A DNA stretch of 64,000 nt from JBBPYC01 sp038200275 (lineage in GTDB: Bacteria > Pseudomonadota > Gammaproteobacteria > Burkholderiales > Burkholderiaceae_C). Below the pieces are notes generated by a model. That model saw only the letters and a list, made by a program, of their open reading frames with translations. It searched no databases and was not told the DNA's origin. The DNA is taken from NCBI GenBank assembly GCA_038200275.1, contig JBBPYC010000042.1:124001-188000 (forward strand), in the 5' to 3' direction. The position numbers and the translations under genes were made by a program. Shown here one piece after another: positions 62,584 to 64,000 of the stretch. Within the stretch, counting starts at the first letter, position 1. The number at the start of each line of letters is the position of its first letter.

Positions 62584-63375
62584 ATGACCCGTACCGTGCA
62601 ACAACTGTTCGATCTGACTGGCAAGACCGCGCTTGTCACCGGTGGCTCCCGCGGGCTTGGCTTGCAGCTTGCCCATGCTTTGGGTGAAGCGGGCGCAAAA
62701 GTCGTGATCAGCTCGCGCAAAGCCGCCGATCTCGAGCAAGCCACCGCCGAACTGCAGGCCGCCGGCATCGATGCTCGCTGGATCGCTGCCGACTGCGCCA
62801 AGGAGGCCGACATTAGCCGCCTTGCAGACGAGACACTGCAGCGCGTGGGTCAAGTCGACATCCTCGTGAACAACGCGGGTGCCGCTTGGGGTGCGCCGGC
62901 CGAAGACCATCCGCTGGAAGCCTGGGACAAGGTGATGAACTTGAACGTGCGCGGCTACTTCGTGCTGTCGCAAGAGATCGCCAAGCGCAGCATGATTCCG
63001 GCAAAGTCTGGCCGCATCATTAACATCGCCTCGATTGCCGGCCTTGGTGGCAATCCGCCCGAGATGCAGACCATTGCCTACAACACATCAAAAGGCGCCG
63101 TGATCAACTTCACCCGTGCGCTGGCCTGCGAATGGGGCCGGTATCAGATCACCGTAAACGCGATCTGCCCGGGCTTTTTCCCAAGCCGGATGACGCAGGG
63201 AACACTTGCGACGTTGGGGGAAGAGAAACTGGCTTCCCATGCCCCGCTGAAACGCCTTGGCGATGATGAGGATCTGAAGGGGCTCGCGCTGCTCTATGCA
63301 TCGGATGCCGGCAAGCACATCACTGGGCAATGGCTCGCAGTCGACGGCGGTGTCAGCGTCGTTACTGGAGGTTAA
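62584..63375 (+). CDS. SDR family oxidoreductase
   Basis: Short-chain dehydrogenase/reductase of 263 residues. Cofactor motif TGGSRGLG, then NNAG, the catalytic Ser in NIASIAG and Tyr/Lys in YNTSK. The first ten residues (TRTVQQLFDLTGKTAL) fit the 3-ketoacyl or gluconate-5-dehydrogenase type; Arg/Lys after the first strand suggests NADPH. Coupled in position to a thioesterase 5 bases downstream. Confidence 0.9.
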   Translation: MTRTVQQLFDLTGKTALVTGGSRGLGLQLAHALGEAGAKVVISSRKAADLEQATAELQAAGIDARWIAADCAKEADISRLADETLQRVGQVDILVNNAGAAWGAPAEDHPLEAWDKVMNLNVRGYFVLSQEIAKRSMIPAKSGRIINIASIAGLGGNPPEMQTIAYNTSKGAVINFTRALACEWGRYQITVNAICPGFFPSRMTQGTLATLGEEKLASHAPLKRLGDDEDLKGLALLYASDAGKHITGQWLAVDGGVSVVTGG

Positions 63376-63379
63376 GACA

Positions 63380-63811
63380 ATGGATTTTGGCGGTGGGGTA
63401 GAGATCCCTTTTGTTAATCATCTCGGCTTTGAGTTGGTGCTGTTTGAAGGCGGGTGGTCCGAGATTCGCTATGCGCCAGCACCTGAGCATCTGAACTCAT
63501 TTCAGGTGCTGCACGGTGGAGCGGTGATGACCTTGCTGGATGTCACGATGGCGGTCGCGTCGCGCAGCGTACGGCAGGATTCGGGCATTGTCACGATCGA
63601 GATGAAGACCAGTTTCATGCGGCCGGCCAAAGGCGCCGTGGTGGGCAAGGGTCGGCTGATACACAGCACCACCAAAATGGCGTTTACTGAAGGCATGGTG
63701 TACGACGAGGCCGGGGAGTTGTGCGCCCATGCCACCGGCACCTTCAAATACGTGCAACGCGCCCCGGCAGCGGCCCAATCCGAATCGTTTGGCCGTATTG
63801 CGACCGACTGA
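63380..63811 (+). CDS. PaaI-type hotdog thioesterase
   Basis: Hotdog-fold thioesterase of 143 residues: N-F-L segment FVNHLGFELV, the PEHLNSFQVLHGGAVMTLLDVTMAVA signature (central helix with Gly-Gly and Asp), KTSFMRPA and a C-terminal FKYV strand. It would hydrolyse acyl-CoA to release CoA. The start MDFGGGVEIPF at 63380 follows GGAGGTTAAG. Last gene of the catabolic run before a gap. Confidence 0.9.
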   Translation: MDFGGGVEIPFVNHLGFELVLFEGGWSEIRYAPAPEHLNSFQVLHGGAVMTLLDVTMAVASRSVRQDSGIVTIEMKTSFMRPAKGAVVGKGRLIHSTTKMAFTEGMVYDEAGELCAHATGTFKYVQRAPAAAQSESFGRIATD

Positions 63812-63910
63812 GTAGCGCAAACCCCCGTCGGGGAGCTGAATTTTAGATAAAAACGCGCTGGTGCTTAGGTCCCAGCTTCATTCACAGCTATTGTTTCAGG
63901 AGTAAACACA

Positions 63911-64000
63911 ATGCCAACCAATCAACAAGTCGTGCTCGACAACCGCCCCAAAGGCGAAGCCACCGCGAGCAACTTCAAGCTCACCAGCAGTGAGACCCCC
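63911..64000 (+). CDS. NADP-dependent oxidoreductase, MDR/CurA type (3' truncated)
   Basis: First 30 codons of a medium-chain dehydrogenase/reductase (MPTNQQVVLDNRPKGEATASNF...). The PTNQQ-VL--RPKGEA start is characteristic of the YncB/CurA group of NADP-dependent alkenal/one oxidoreductases. An AGGAG lies 7 bases before the ATG. The gene runs off the window. Confidence 0.75.
   Translation, partial: MPTNQQVVLDNRPKGEATASNFKLTSSETP

Noticed and set aside
63823..63845. CCCC/GGGG repeat with TTTT nearby as a terminator for the thioesterase gene
   Set aside because: The stem is 4 bp and the T run is displaced by several bases, so support is too weak.

Overview
The window is GC-rich, densely coded chromosomal DNA of a betaproteobacterium, most likely Burkholderiales. 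The evidence is gene content and gene order: pyrG-kdsA-DUF1330-eno-ftsB, dapA-bamC-metallohydrolase, gamma carbonic anhydrase-hypothetical-hslO, and msrB-yciB-bolA-ppiC. No rRNA, tRNA or CRISPR array was seen. The genus cannot be told from the sequence alone.

Layout. 1-16.6 kb is mostly housekeeping: a 5'-truncated gamma carbonic anhydrase, hslO, the ftsB/eno/kdsA/pyrG block (minus), coaBC-dut, a SlyB-like lipoprotein, a SlyD-like isomerase, a RoxA-type ribosomal oxygenase with a coupled partner, an Ala/Ser-rich repeat lipoprotein ending in a strong terminator, and the dapA-bamC-hydrolase block. A DUF1223 gene at 16.5-17.4 kb is broken by one in-frame TGA. 17.4-22.2 kb is the prkA-yeaH-spoVR stress operon. 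22.8-23.6 kb is a scar of two decayed insertion sequences (IS481-like and IS630-like). 24.2-36.9 kb holds two modules of circularly permuted ATP-grasp and alpha-E proteins with two transglutaminase-fold proteins, arranged around comEC. 37-43.5 kb is cell-envelope work: mltB, a TgpA-like transglutaminase, and the nudB-EEP-clsB operon. 43.7-44.8 kb is a near full-length but dead IS481-family element with recognisable terminal repeats. 44.8-47 kb is ppiC, bolA, yciB and msrB.

47.2-64 kb is a catabolic region, all on the plus strand. It has an acyl-CoA ligase, a complete branched-chain-amino-acid-type ABC importer (binding protein, LivH, LivM, LivG, LivF), a bifunctional enoyl-CoA hydratase/3-hydroxyacyl-CoA dehydrogenase, an M20 peptidase, a thiolase, a DhlA-like haloalkane dehalogenase, a large acyl-CoA dehydrogenase, a short-chain dehydrogenase, a PaaI-type thioesterase, and the start of an NADP-dependent oxidoreductase. 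Together these can import a carboxylate or amino acid, activate it to a CoA ester and carry out a full beta-oxidation cycle. The substrate is not evident.

The most unusual points are: the duplicated ATP-grasp/alpha-E/transglutaminase locus, probably a little-understood peptide-ligation or peptide-processing system; an ABC importer in which both halves of one predicted ATP site are degenerate; a haloalkane dehalogenase with an apparently complete catalytic pentad inside a fatty-acyl catabolic cluster; and a dead transposon carrying an expanded 9-bp tandem repeat.
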